NCBI GenBank assembly: GCA_963573385.1 | Contig: CAUYLG010038402.1 | Span: forward strand, 82,639 to 146,638 | Direction: 5' to 3' | DNA: 64,000 nucleotides | Origin: Cacajao melanocephalus | Taxonomy: Eukaryota; Chordata; Mammalia; Primates; Pitheciidae | Part shown: positions 25,480 to 39,525 of the stretch, piece after piece | Layout: every line of letters begins with the position of its first letter | Numbering within the stretch: the stretch's first letter is position 1 | Made by a program: the position numbers and the translations under genes | The notes under the pieces: generated by a model | What the model was told of the DNA's origin: nothing | The model's input: only the letters and a program-made list of their open reading frames with translations | Databases searched by the model: none

Positions 25480-25745
25480 CAGGCCCACCTCTCTCTTCTC
25501 CTACACGACCCTTCCCTAGCTCCCCACTCACACACCAGCAGTCGTGGGCTGCCCAGAACTCACCCTGGGCTTTCCCTGTAGTGTGTCTTTGTTTACACCC
25601 ATTCCTGCTCCTGGTAGGCTCCCTGTCCAGCCTTCAAAGCTCAGCTCCAAGGGAACTCTTCCATAGAGGCTTTTATTCCAGCGAGAAATCACCACCCCCA
25701 ATCGCTGCCCCCCATTGCTTTATCTGCACCCCTCTTAAGGTACTG
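25480..25745 (+). mobile_element. L2 fragment
   Basis: CCTTCAAAGCTCAGCTCCAA, then ATAGAGGCTTTTATTCCAGC resemble the L2 3' UTR segment CAGCTCAAATGTCACCTC through CCTTCCCTGA, heavily decayed. Confidence 0.55.
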
Positions 25746-25789
25746 AGGGTGCCAGGGATTGACTTAAAAAGCATGTGAATGGTGGCATT

Positions 25790-25965
25790 TGCATGTGTGT
25801 CTCAGAAGAACCACACTGGCTGTGTGTTTTGGGTGAAGTAATTTCACACCCCCCTCCTCCAGCCTATGTTTCTTATATGGAAGAACTGAGTTAAATAACC
25901 CTCAGCATAGGGCTGTTGTGGGGATTAAATTAAATAAAATTAGAACAAAGAATGAATACTCACTG
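25790..25965 (+). mobile_element. MIR
   Basis: GGGTGAAGTAATTTCACACC, then AGGGCTGTTGTGGGGATTAA and ATTAAATAAAATTAGAACA are in plus-strand MIR order. Confidence 0.75.
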
Positions 25966-26211
25966 TTTTGCATTTCCCTAGCCTGATATATTGCACTACA
26001 GAATGTCAGAACTGAAAGGGATTTTAAGAATATCAATCAGATCCAGTGTTTCCCAAACTTTAAAAAGCTAAGCAAAACCATTTTTTCCTATGGTGGCATG
26101 GGGGTACTGTTCTGTTGGAGAGAGGACTTAGAGGTCTGCCCACCCAGCTCCTCCATCATCCCATTCCTCAAAGGCTTTTCCTCTCAAGAAGACTTCCAGT
26201 TTTGTCTTAGC

Positions 26212-27505
26212 CAGAGTAATTAGGCAAGAAAAATAAATAAATAAAGGGCATCAAAATTGGCAAGAAGGAAGTCAAATTGTCTTTGTTTGCAGATGACATG
26301 ATTTTATATAGAAAACCCTAAAACTGCATCAAAAAACTCTTAGAAATTGTGGGAATTAGAAAAGTGCAGCTTCAAAGTTTCCTTTCTTGTTTAAGAAAAA
26401 TCATCAGTGTTAGAAATATTAGTTTGTTTTAAACAGTTTCTTCAAAGCCTTTTTGCTTTTTGCTAGTAGCTATTTGTTGAGCCCCATCCTATGTAGCTGT
26501 TAGACATGCTCACAGGCACATAGTACATTCTATGTCCTTGTACTTTAACCAAGATATCTGTGCTGGACGTGCTCACAGGCATGTCCCAGCTTGCAGACAA
26601 TGCCCCTTCCTTATTTGGACTTCCTTGTTGTTCTCCACTGCTTTTACCTGTTTAGAAAGGTTTTACGTTGTTAGCCAATCAAGTTTTAGTTTAGATTGTG
26701 AGGTCTGGCTCCAACCAATGGAAATCAGACACAGCAGTAAGGACAACCCCAAATGTGTAAAGGATAAATATATCTGCTTTTCCTTTGTTTGTTGTATTCT
26801 CGTGGAAAGATTGCTAATAAGGGTACCCTTTCTGAAGGAAGTAAAAAGAATTGCTTTGCTGAGAGACCCTTTGTCCCAGTACTGACTTTTCTTTGTGGCA
26901 CCAAAAATTTACATATAACAGAACTGATAAGCAGATACAGGGAAATTTCAGGATACAAAATCAACATAGAAAAACCAGTAGTGTTTCTATACAACAATAA
27001 TGAACTAGCCAAAAAAGAAATTGAGGAAGCAATCTCACCTACAGTAACTATTAATACAAAAAACCTAAAATACCTAAGAATAAAAGTAACAAAGGAGGTG
27101 AAAGATCTTTACAAAGAAAATGAGAAAACACTATGAAAGAAATTGAAGAGGTCACAAAAATTGGAAATATTTCACATGTTCATGAATTAGAAGAATAATG
27201 TGAAAATGGTCATACTACCAAAAGTGATCTACAGATTCAGTTGTAATCCCTATCAAAATACCAATGAAATTCTTCACAGAAATATGAAAAAACATCTTGG
27301 AATCTACATGGGATCCCAAATAGCCAAAGCAATCCTGAGCAAAAAGAGCAAGCTGGAGTCATCCCATTACCTAACTTAAATATATACTGCAAAGCTATCT
27401 TAACCAGAATAACCATGGTACTGGCATAAAAACAGATCTATAGATCAATGGAACAGAATGAAAAATCCAGAAATAAATCAATGTATTTATAGCCAACTAA
27501 TTTTC
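26212..27505 (+). mobile_element. LINE-1 ORF2 fragment, 5' part
   Basis: TTTGCAGATGACATGATTTT, then, after the LTR, GGATACAAAATCAACATAGA and CAGATCTATAGATCAATGGA are L1 ORF2 reverse-transcriptase-region DNA. The sequence is full of stops and non-functional. It is split by the LTR at 26348-26920 and resumes after the TRMT11 copy at 30233. Confidence 0.9.
26348..26920 (+). mobile_element. Solo LTR, family A copy 3, in L1
   Basis: Starts TGTGGGAATTAGAAAAGTGC and ends at ACATATAACA. Flanks GAAAT (26343-26347) and GAACT (26921-26925) are a 5-bp TSD with one change; joined L1 reads TTAGAACTGATAA as expected. About 90 bp longer than copy 2, with extra segments near 26420-26480 and 26590-26640. Confidence 0.88.
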
Positions 27506-27610
27506 TTTCTTTTTTTTTTCTCAGAAATTCTCAGTATGGTTTGTTAGTGGCAATGTAAATTGATGACAATCATAAACCAAATTAAACAAATCTACCTAGT
27601 GAATAAATTC

Positions 27611-27947
27611 TTTCTTTCTTTCTTTCTCTTTCTTCTCTCTCTCTCTCTTTTTCTTTCTTCTTTCTGACATAGAGTCCCACTCTGTTGCCCAGGCTAGAGT
27701 GCAGTGGTACAATTTCGGCCCACTGCAACCTCTGCCTCCTGGGTTCAAGTGATTCTCATGCGTCAGCCCCCTGAGTAGCTGGGACTATAGCACCCGCCAC
27801 CACATCCAGCTAATTTTTGTATTTTTAGTAGAGATGGGGTTCCACCCTGTTGGCCAGGGTGGTCTTGAATTCCTGACCTCAAATGATCCACCTGCCTTGG
27901 CCTCTCAAAATGCTGGGATTACAGGCACGAGCCACTGTGCCCAGTCT
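27611..27947 (-). mobile_element. Alu with (TTTC)n tail in pseudogene 3' UTR
   Basis: The tail is a TTTC/TC-rich microsatellite. TGAATAAATTC left and TGAATTAATTC right (about 27600-27610 and 27950-27960) form the TSD. Confidence 0.94.
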
Positions 27948-28021
27948 TAATGAATTAATTCCTAACCATTATTAATTGCTTATAATGTATCCAGCAGATA
28001 TGTTTTAAAAGTCAACAATAT

Positions 28022-28320
28022 GGCCGAGCATGGTGGCTCACACCTGTAATCCTAGCACTTTGGGAGGCCGAGGCAGGAGGATCACAAGGTCAAGAGTTCG
28101 AGACCAGCCTGATCAATGTGGTGAAACCGCCATCTCTACTAAAAATGCAAAAAAAATTAGCTGGGCGTGGTGGCATGCATCTCTAATCCCAGCTACTCAG
28201 GAGGCTGAGGCAGGGAATTGCTTGAACCAGGGAGGTGAAGGTTGCAGTGAGTCAAGATCATGCCACTGCACTCCAGCCTGGGTAACAGAGCAAGACTCTG
28301 TCTCAAAAAAACAAAAGAAG
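28022..28320 (+). mobile_element. Alu in pseudogene 3' UTR
   Basis: A perfect 13-bp TSD AAGTCAACAATAT lies at 28009-28021 and 28321-28333. Confidence 0.97.
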
Positions 28321-29322
28321 AAGTCAACAATATTAATTTCCTTTGTAGATTGTTTAAAAAAACTGTTTTGAGTCAATATCCATTAATACTTGAAAGTACA
28401 AATACAAATTAAATAAGATTCAAAAGACTAACATATACAACAAAAAAGTCTGTAAAACAAAGATAAGTTTAAAAACATTGCACAATTTAGTTTCTATCTT
28501 TTTTATAGAAAATATTTTAAAACAGGACATATTGTCTGGATCATACATGAAAGTTCACATCCAGATGTCTTTTCTATCAAATTCTTATCCTTTCTTCATT
28601 GTCAAAATCTTAATTTTCATTCCTGGCTGGATTGTTCTTCCTTGGAAATTCTTTCTGTCATCCCACTAAAATATTTCTCACGGAAGCAATTATGACCTTG
28701 GTATGGCAGAAAACGATAGCTTTGCAGATGTCGATACTGGTCCCAGTTCTCAAATTTCTTCACCTTTTCCGTTGTGATCAGGTGCCTTGATGAGTGACTG
28801 GAAAGCTTCTGCTCACAGTTGCTAATGAGTTTTACGCAAGAGTGCCAGGGCACCATCTCTTCAGTGTATTCTGGTGTATACACTGGTAACCAATAGACTA
28901 CTAGTCTTCCTCCTAACACGAGGGTCTCAGCTGCGAAGTTTAGCAAGTCAAAAAAACGTATCACTCAGATGATAACTCAAGGAAACAGGAATGTGGCTTT
29001 CTGGACGTTTTTCCATCTCCTTTGGTATTTCCTTCTGTAAACCTGTTCTCGTAGATTCTCTGATACCATATGGGGGATCAGTAATGACTGCATCGAAATA
29101 TGTGCCCTTTCTCCAGGAAGGTTTAGATGCATCTGAAACCAGGACATCAAGGTAATACTTCTGTAAACCATATTGACAAAGATTAGCCCTAATGTTTTCT
29201 TCTGGTCCTTTCCATACCTGTTTTTTTTTTCCTGCTGGCCTTTCCCAAGCCATGAACTGTGCTGCAGTCTGTGTCTGCCCCATATACTATGCATCAAAAT
29301 GAGCAGATGCTATCATGAGGCC

Positions 29323-29449
29323 ACCTAGAAGAGCTAGTTGTCAAGGGGAACAGAAAAGCTTTCCTTTGCTTTCTTAAACACGACTTTATCCATTTGGTTG
29401 GAGCGAGTTTCGAGAAGACCCAATTTACAGTTACAATGAACAGTACGCT
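29323..29449 (-). other. Extra segment inside TRMT11 pseudogene
   Basis: In minus sense the conserved VFD-x-F-V motif-I region ends at about 29450 and GLLIA-type sequence resumes at about 29322. The ~127 bp between is absent from the usual coding sequence as I know it. It could be a retained alternative exon of the parent transcript or a later insertion. Confidence 0.6.
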
Positions 29450-30232
29450 GCTGTTTCAACAAATAGATCAAAGACAATATCATTTTCTTTCACTTCCCCA
29501 TGGTTAGTCATGATGAATGACAAACCAGCATCCACACTTGTATTTCCAGCGAAGCACCTCTTTTTGACACTGTATGACTTAGTACGCTCTCTCTGTCCAT
29601 CTGCAATCCATCTACCAAAATAAATATTATGTGGATTCTCAGGAATGCAGTTTGGGTCCAAGCCACAATCCTCCAAAACAGAGAATATATGTTGTCGTTT
29701 CTTTAAATTCACTTTTTCTTGAAATAGGAGAAATTTACGTGCATCTGTTTGCTTGATTTTTCTCTTTTTGTGTCAATGTCTTATTAAAAATGTGAATCTT
29801 TATTTTATATGTAGAGTCTGAATGTGGAAATGGAACCATCTTCTCCCCAGGGTAATTTTTAAGAGAACTGTACAGCTCCTCAGGAGATTGTCCAGGACCC
29901 CATAGTTCACATATAGATTTGTCACACACTGTCCATCTCATTCAATTTCTTGCAGTATCTTCAGAGGGAATGCTAAGAATCCAAAATAGTGACTTGCCAT
30001 GTTTTTTGACTGCTGGCGAACTGACCTCCAGAAAACGAAAGCAAATACTTTATTTCCTGAGGCATTTAAGCTTCAACATCAGATAATTACAATTTGGGGT
30101 TTGGCAGGTGGAACGCCAGTGCTCCTGCACCGTGAGCGGCAGGTACTTTAGGGTGCACAGCAGCGCCATTGCAGCTGCCCATCGAGGTCCCACTTCATTC
30201 TCCCTCCCACAGTAGAGTCTCCACTGAGACCA

Positions 30233-31420
30233 GCCAGCTGATTTTCAACAAAGGCACCCAGAACATTCAGTGGTGAAAGAACAGTCTTTTCAATGAGTGC
30301 TGCTGGAAAAACTGGATATACATATACAGAAAAATAAAACTAGACTTCTATCGCTCACCATATAGAAAAAAATCAAATCAGAATGGATTAAAGACTTAAA
30401 TGCAGGACCTAAAACTATAGAACTACTAGAAGAAAACACTGGGGGGACACTTTCGGAGGACATTGCCCTGGGCAAAGGTTTTTTCGCACTGGCAACAAAA
30501 GCAAAAATACACAAATGGGATTATCTCAAGCTAAAAAGCTTCTGTACGTAAAGGAAGCAATCAACAGAGTGAAGAGACACCTACAGAATGGGAGAAAGTA
30601 TTTGCAACTATTCATCTGATAGGGAAGTAATAAATAGAACATATAAAAGCTGGGTGCAGTGGCTCACACTTGTAATCCCAGCACCTTGGAAGGCCGAGGG
30701 AGGATGACCTGAGGCCAGCAGTTTGATACCAGAATATATAAGAAATGCAACAGTAACAAGAACAAAGCCAAATAATCTAATTTTAACATGGGCAAATAAT
30801 CTGAATAGACATTTTGCAAAAGAAGGCATATGAATGGGCAATGGGCATAGGAGAAAAATGCTTAACATCATTTATCATCAGGAAAATGCAAATAAAAACC
30901 ATAATGAGGTATCATCTCACCCCAATTAAGATGGCTATTACTAAAAAGACAAAATTAACAAATACTGGCAAGGAGGCAGAGAAAGAGGAACTCTTTATAC
31001 ACTGTTGGTGGGAAGGCAAATTAGTACAGCCATTATAGAAACAGTATAGAGGTTCATCAAAAAGCTAAAAATAGAATTGCCATTTGATCCAGCAGTCCGC
31101 TACTGGGCGAATATACAAAGGAAATGAAATCAGTTTGTCGAAGAGACACATCTGTACATCCATGTTTATTTCAGCGCTATTCACAATAGCCAAGATATGA
31201 AATCAAACTAAGTGTTCATCAATAGAAACTGTGGTATATTTGCACAATAGAATAATATTCAGCCATCAGAAGGAATGAAATGTTGTCATTCATGGTAATG
31301 TGAATGAGTTTGGGGGGGCATGATGTTAAGGGAAATAAGCCAGGCACAGAAAGATAAATATTGCATGTTCTTACTCATGTGTGTTAGCTGAAAAAGTTGA
31401 TCTTGTAGGAGTAGACAGGA
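30233..31420 (+). mobile_element. LINE-1 ORF2 fragment, continuation
   Basis: Resumes exactly where the first L1 part stops: GTCTTTTCAATGAGTGCTGC, GACTTAAATGCAGGACCTAA, ATTCACAATAGCCAAGATAT, and TATTGCATGTTCTTACTCAT near the 3' side of ORF2. Degenerate and non-coding. It is interrupted by an Alu stub. Confidence 0.92.
30648..30735 (+). mobile_element. Alu 5' stub
   Basis: GCTGGGTGCAGTGGCTCACA through GAGGCCAGCAGTTTGATACC, then straight back to L1 without a tail. It is an internal or 3'-deleted Alu piece of about 85 bp. Confidence 0.85.
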
Positions 31421-31700
31421 GAGTCATCCACGTTGGTGCATGCGTCCATCTTTGTTCCTGTTTATTGCTGAGCAATATACCAGGCATACCACAATATGTT
31501 TATGCATTTACTAGGTGATGGGTGCTCGGGTCATTTCCAGTTTGGGGTTGTTACAAATAGGGACGCTGTAAACATTAATGTAAAAGTCTTTGTGTGGACA
31601 TATGTTTTCATTTTTCTTGCCTGAACACCTGAGTGCAATTGTTGGGTCAGATGAGGTGTCTGTTTATGAGACACTGCCAAACTGGTGTTACTTTTGTTGG
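31421..31700 (-). mobile_element. LINE-1 fragment, inverted
   Basis: TTTATTGCTGAGCAATATAC, then CATTTCCAGTTTGGGGTTGT and GTGTGGACATATGTTTTCAT are L1 ORF2 3' sequence on the minus strand. It covers the same part of L1 as plus-strand bases near 31080-31270 and abuts the end of that copy. Confidence 0.85.
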
Positions 31701-32724
<1,024 letters not shown>

Positions 32725-32728
32725 TAGT

Positions 32729-34445
<1,717 letters not shown>

Positions 34446-34494
34446 AGCAGTTCTCCCGCTTCACCTCATCGCCATATCTCCAGGGCCCATGGCA

Positions 34495-34665
34495 CTTCCC
34501 ATGTCCCAGGCTCTGTCAACAGCACTTTACACATAGCACATTCCTTTAATCAACATGAAAACCTGGGGGTGGGTACAATGACCCTCTCCATTCTACAGAC
34601 AAGGAAACTGAGGCTCAGGTCAGTAAAGCACGTCAACCAAGATCGCTGCTAACTCTGACATTACA
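34495..34665 (-). mobile_element. MIR
   Basis: AACAGCACTTTACACATAGC, then CATTCTACAGACAAGGAAAC and TGAGGCTCAGGTCAGTAAAG. A short L2-like GTATTTGTTGAATGAGTGAC follows at about 34690. Confidence 0.8.
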
Positions 34666-34709
34666 TGTTTCCTGTAGGAGTTTGGTAAGTATTTGTTGAA
34701 TGAGTGACT

Positions 34710-35147
34710 AATAAATAAAAGAGAATGAAAAAACGAATCAAACAAACTCTCATAGAATGGACAGAAAAGCTGAGACCCCCCAGAGAGGAGCAACCTGACC
34801 AGCTTATTCACCATGGCAGAGGTGGAGCTGGGAGGGAGGTGCAGGTGCTGCCTGGGGGGCTGGATTCTCCCAGCTGCCCCACCTGGCCTCTTAGCCACAT
34901 GCCCCTGCCAGCCAGCAGCCCCAGCCCCAGCTCCTCAGACCAGCCCTCACTGTCCTTCCCTCCTCCCTTGCAGTGGCTCTCCCACCCTTTCCCTAGAGCT
35001 TTCCAAAGCCTGCCCTTGGATGCCTCCTCCCAGAAGATCAGCGGGCCTCTCCCAAATTCCCCAGCCCCTCCGCTTCTGCTCTCAGACGCCCTCTAGCATG
35101 GACCCGCACAGCCCCTGAATCAAGAGACATCTACACCCTCTCCCAGC
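34710..35147. other. Unique C-rich sequence
   Basis: The 123- and 101-codon Pro/Ser-rich frames reflect base composition. I recognise no protein family and no repeat. Confidence 0.45.
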
Positions 35148-35156
35148 CATCTTTTC

Positions 35157-35489
35157 TTTTTTTTTTTTTCTTTCTTTCTTTCTTTCTTTTTTTTTTTTTA
35201 TGAGACAGAGTCTCGCTTTGTCACCAGGCACCAGGCTGGAGTGCAGTGGCACGATCTTGGCTCACTGTAACCTCCACTTTCTGGGTTCAAGCAATTCTAC
35301 TGCCGCAGCCTCCTGAGCAGCTGGGATTACAGGCATGTGCCACCATGCCCAGCTAATTTTTTTGTATTTTAGTAAAGACGGGTTTCACTATGTTGGCCAG
35401 GGTGGTCTCAATCTCTTGACCTTGTGATCTGCCTGCCTCGGCCTCCCAAAGTGCTGGGATTACAGGTGTGAGCCACCTTGCTCGGCTGT
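35157..35489 (-). mobile_element. Alu with (TTTC)n tail
   Basis: TSD CATCTTTTC lies at 35148-35156 and 35490-35498. It has a small CACCAGGCAC insertion near 35222. Confidence 0.95.
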
Positions 35490-35663
35490 CATCTTTTCAA
35501 TTCTTCAAGTTGTTCTTGTCTGATTTTCAATACAAAGTCACTGTGTGATGCTGGGAGTTAGTTAATTGTATTCTGGTCAATTAACTGTAAGGAAAGTGTT
35601 TCCTTCCTTATAGAAGAAACGGCTTCCCTGTGGAAGAGATGGCTACCTAGGGAGACTGCAGCT

Positions 35664-35665
35664 CT

Positions 35666-35699
<34 letters not shown>
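35664..35699 (+). repeat. (TG)n microsatellite
   Basis: About 15 TG units after GTGTATG. It lies 18 bp from the solo LTR. Confidence 0.95.
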
Positions 35700-35701
<2 letters not shown>

Positions 35702-35717
35702 CTCCTAGTTTGGATAC

Positions 35718-36184
35718 TGTTAAAACATGTGCTCTCAATAAAGAGACCCCCAAGCAGGCTTTGTGTGAGCAACATGGCTGTTTATTCACCCGGGTGCGGG
35801 TAGGCTGAGTCCAAAAAGAGAGTCCAAGGATGGTGAACGAATAGGAGTTGGTTTTAAAGGTTTGGGGTATGCAGTGGACAGTTACAAAAGTTAGAGTTTA
35901 GGGCGGTTTTTTGCAAGCTTGGAGAGGCTCATAGGTCTGCAAGCTGGGAGGGGGTCATAGGGTCTGGAGCCAAGAGGTTGACCAAGGTCGGTTACAAAGT
36001 CCAATGGCCTTGTCAATTGAGGCTGGAATAAGAAACAGTAGAAGAATGTCTCAGGTTAGTCAGGAGCGGCAGGGGTTGATCGTTCTTACACGTTCCAGTT
36101 ACTTCAGGTTTTCTAGTTCCGGAAGGCCCTCCAGAGGTGTACGTGGGGGCCATGTCGCCATCGGTCAGCCTAAAAGACCTTACA
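35718..36184 (-). mobile_element. Solo LTR, family B
   Basis: Perfect 5-bp TSD GATAC (35713-35717, 36185-36189). The minus strand starts TGTAAGGTCTTTTAGGCTGA and ends TGTTTTAACA, that is TG...CA ends. GGTGAATAAACAGCCATG on the minus strand supplies an AATAAA. A 467-bp noncoding remnant of an ERV. The subfamily was not named. Confidence 0.9.
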
Positions 36185-36504
36185 GATACCATTTATGAGG
36201 ACTTGATGTCCAGAGCTGTGGCAACGATTCTGTGACATGAGGTAATAAGCTGGAGGCTGAAAAGGTTAAATGCTGAGAAAGGCAGTGTGGAGAGAGCCTG
36301 GATCCTTCCTGATAATCTCCCTCCAGAGGTTTCATTAAGTAAGCACTATTGTCCTTACTGTCCAGTGGCCATTGCTCTGATTTTCTGCAACTTGAAGCTG
36401 AAAGCATCGTTTACTGATTGGGCGAGGATGCCTTCACCTCTTTAGGAAGCCTGTAGGAAGTTCAGGCGCAAGGAGACAGGAGGGAAAGCACTGACCTACC
36501 GGTC

Positions 36505-36620
36505 AGCCAGCACGGACTCTCCCTGACTCCACCACCAATTAGTGGCCTGACCCAGGGCAAAAATCCTCTCTCCCTCCATTTTCTTCCTGGGAAAATGAGG
36601 GGCTGCAGGACAGCAGCAGC
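36505..36620 (+). mobile_element. MIR fragment
   Basis: ACTCCACCACCAATTAGTGG, then GACCCAGGGCAAAAATCCTC and GGGAAAATGAGGGGC. Bases 36190-36504 hold only weak MIR-like hints near 36340. Confidence 0.6.
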
Positions 36621-37983
36621 GTCTCCTAAGAGTGACTCACAAGCCCCCGGAAACCTCAGTGAGCGACTTGAACTTGTACTGATGCCAGTGAGGAGTGGAG
36701 AGGGTCCACTCTGAGCCTCACGATGACGGTGTGGAGGTGACTCAGTGAGGAGTCAGATGGCCCCAGAGGCGTTTTTTTCATTCCTGTTCCTCGTTTGTCA
36801 GCAATCCTTCATCGTGCCCCAGTTTCAGGGTGTATTTTTAGTGGAAATAAACTTGCACAGCTCAGGATTACACAATTCCTTCAGGAGCTTCAGCTTCACC
36901 TGCTGATGGACCCAAGCTGATGAGCAGGTCACGTGGAGGTGGTCAGCCCCTCCCTGACAGCTCACTGACCCCGAAGTTCAGGAAGGTGGGCTAACGAGGG
37001 AAATCATTTAATTTTGCCAGACAAATAAAAAAATCTCCACGGCCTACAGCAAGGTGAGCGCATTCAACCTAGGATTCAGAATCAGGCCTTCGAGGCATCC
37101 AGCATCTAGGGACGAAAACAGAAGCTGCTCTTTGAAATCCTTCGCCTTCTCAATCCAGGCCTGGAGCTGGCTGTGTTTTGCAGAGCAGGTAAACAGGTTT
37201 GATCAGTTTGCAAAAGTGTATTCGGGAGTGGGGGACTAGGGTGGTGGGGAGGTTAAATTCTCTGCCTAAATAAGGGAAGAAAATTTAGCATTTCTAGAGG
37301 CCATGGAGAAGGCGGAATGTCACAGGCACTGTTGCTGACCTGCGCAGACTCCCATTGCAGGAATGAAACACCCAGGCCCCTCCTACTGGAGGTGTTGGTT
37401 CAACTGAGAACCGCCCCCAACCAAGACGCCTGGGAGATCACACTGCCCCATCCTCATCCAATGTCTAACCTACACATGGGTCAAAGAGGCCAAGTGCCTG
37501 GGCTCAGGATGGAGTAAATCTGTGGTTCCTTCCATGCCCTGGAGCTCCGGGTGGGACCTGGCTGAGGCTAGGTTTCCACCATCCCCACATTCCTGCCTGG
37601 CTTCTTCCCCTTCACTGTCCGGCCTCCCCACTTTCTTACAAGTCCCTCCTGAAGGCACCCTCTCCCTCCATAGATGACCTGCCCAGATGTCTCAGATGCT
37701 AGGTCTGCAGAACCAGCCTGTGACCTAGGATACAGAAATGAGGAGGAGAGTGGGGCACTGGGCTGGATAAGGCCCTCAAATGGGACAAAACAGCCAATGT
37801 CTAAGGCCTTTTAAGCACATGAACATTTAATGTTCTATAATCCAAATAAATTGAATTGTTCTATATGAACCTTATTAGTTGGGTAGATGTCGGCAGGTCT
37901 TTCAATCTCCTGCTGTGATTTAAGTAGGCTCTTAGCCCATCCTCTCCAATCTTAAGTACAGTCTGTTATACACAGAAACGCCC

Positions 37984-37988
<5 letters not shown>
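36621..37988. other. Unique sequence
   Basis: No repeat is recognised over 1.3 kb. GCAGAGCAGGTAAACAG near 37185 resembles a splice donor, but no acceptor or coding signature pairs with it. It is a reasonable place to test for conservation. Confidence 0.45.
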
Positions 37989-38028
<40 letters not shown>

Positions 38029-38190
38029 TATGTGTGTGTATACGTGTGTATGTATGTGTATGTGTGTGTATCTGGTATGTATGTGTGTGTGTGTGTATGT
38101 GTGTGTAGTGTCTGTATGCGTGTGCCTGTTTGTGTGTAAGTGTGTGTATATGTGTGTATGTGTGTGTGAATGTGTGTGTGGGTGTACATA
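37989..38190 (+). repeat. Compound (TG)n/(TGTA)n tract
   Basis: A long pure TG run, then TG broken by TGTATG, TCTGG and TGCC steps. It explains the Cys/Val and Thr/His frames. Confidence 0.95.
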
Positions 38191-38401
38191 TAGGGTTAGG
38201 GGTTGGGTTCTACCATTGGATTGACCTCAAATGGGCAGAACATGCAGGATAGTGATACAATCCATAAATGAAATTAACTCAGCAGAAAGGAGCTAGATGA
38301 GACAGCATATAAATACTTGGAGAATTTGCATCAGTGTTGGGGAGGACTTGGAACTTCCATGGAAAATAGAATGGGAATTGGAATCATTCATATCTACATC
38401 T

Positions 38402-38701
<300 letters not shown>

Positions 38702-38739
38702 ATTCTTATCTACATCTTAAGGAGCAGAAAGACCTCAGC

Positions 38740-39110
38740 TGGTATGGAAGACACCGCTAGTTGTCTATACAGCATCCATTTTCTCTCTTCTTTAGTAACA
38801 GAACATTGGTTTTATTCTGGACAGCAATGTGCTCAATTAAAAGAATACCTTTCCCAGAGCAGCTGGCATGGCCAGTGAGTTGTAAACACTGGGTTTTGCT
38901 TTGAAGTCTCTATAAGAAGAGCGCAGCATGGACCCTTTGTGTCCTTTCCTTCTCCCTCTTGCTTCCTACCCAGAACATAGATGTGATGACGGGCACTTCA
39001 GCAGCCATCTGAAACAATAATAAGATCTGGAGGAGGGAAGCTACATGCTGAGGATGGCAGAGCAGCAAAATCTAAGGACCTGCAGTCTCTGAAGGCTTCA
39101 TGGAGGTGCC
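38740..39110 (+). mobile_element. Ancient LTR-like repeat
   Basis: TACCTTTCCCAGAGCAGCTG, then TTCAGCAGCCATCTGAAACA and AAGCTACATGCTGAGGATGG occur in the same order as in old ERVL-type LTRs. It is related to 55580-56030. The family is uncertain. Confidence 0.5.
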
Positions 39111-39334
39111 AGGCCAGCCCCTTTGGGGTTGAAACAATTGAAGTCGGAGCTCCAGTACTCACAGCAGTATGCATGCCTCGTGAATTCTGCTTTCACGAGC
39201 AGAGTCTTTGCCAAGTTGCCCCGTTTTTACCAGGATCATCATTATTACTTATTCCCGTGTTTCCCATGGGAATAACTGTGTGAAAGGGAAAGAGTATGAG
39301 CTTAGGAGTCAGACGCTTGGTTCAGGGGACCTTA

Positions 39335-39525
39335 GCATAGAGCAGTTTCAAGTTTGAGTGTGCAGCAGAACCACCTGGAAGGTTTGCTAAAATGCAGGCT
39401 GCTGCTGGCCCCTAGCCCCACAATTTCTGATTCAGTAGATCTAAGGGAGGGGGGGTGCCTGTGAACTTGCATTTCTAACAAGCTTCCAACAGATGCTGAT
39501 GCGGCTGGTTTGGGGACCACATGAT
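39335..39525 (+). mobile_element. MER5A-like hAT element
   Basis: AGCAGAACCACCTGGAAGGT, then TTTCTGATTCAGTAGATCTA and TGCATTTCTAACAAGCTTCC give the MER5A order. Nonautonomous DNA transposon remnant. Confidence 0.85.

Larger units (their letters stand above)
27506..30232 (-). pseudogene. TRMT11: TRMT11 processed pseudogene
   Basis: Retrocopy of the mRNA for TRMT11, the catalytic subunit (with TRMT112) that makes N2-methylguanosine at tRNA position 10. The parent has an N-terminal THUMP region and a C-terminal Rossmann methyltransferase domain. Seen here: initiator-equivalent ATG near 30167-30169 after a short 5' UTR; KSICELWGPGQSPEELYSS-like sequence (29735-29941); IPENPHNIYFGRWIADGQRE (29431-29712); methyltransferase motif TDPPYGIREST (28948-29283); and a C-terminus to the stop at 28617. 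Frameshifts, stops and about 127 extra bases at 29323-29449 break the frame. No introns are present. The poly-T end is at 27506-27520. TSD GCCAACTAATTTTC (27492-27505) and GCCAGCTGATTTTC (30233-30246) shows L1-mediated insertion into an L1. Two Alus later landed in its 3' UTR. Cannot encode enzyme. Confidence 0.96.

Noticed and set aside
22868..26920. A full provirus bounded by the two plus-strand family A LTRs
   Set aside because: Each LTR has its own 5-bp target duplication, and the interval holds Alus, MIRs and L2 rather than viral genes.
26789..27136. 115-codon plus frame resembling reverse-transcriptase-region protein
   Set aside because: It bridges the end of a solo LTR and degenerate L1 ORF2; a remnant, not a gene.
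28617..29941. Possible functional TRMT11 paralogue
   Set aside because: Intronless, poly-A ended, TSD-flanked, with multiple frameshifts, stops and an internal insertion.
37130..37200. Exon ending in a donor-like GCAGGTAAACAG
   Set aside because: No paired acceptor, reading-frame support or recognised protein; insufficient to call.
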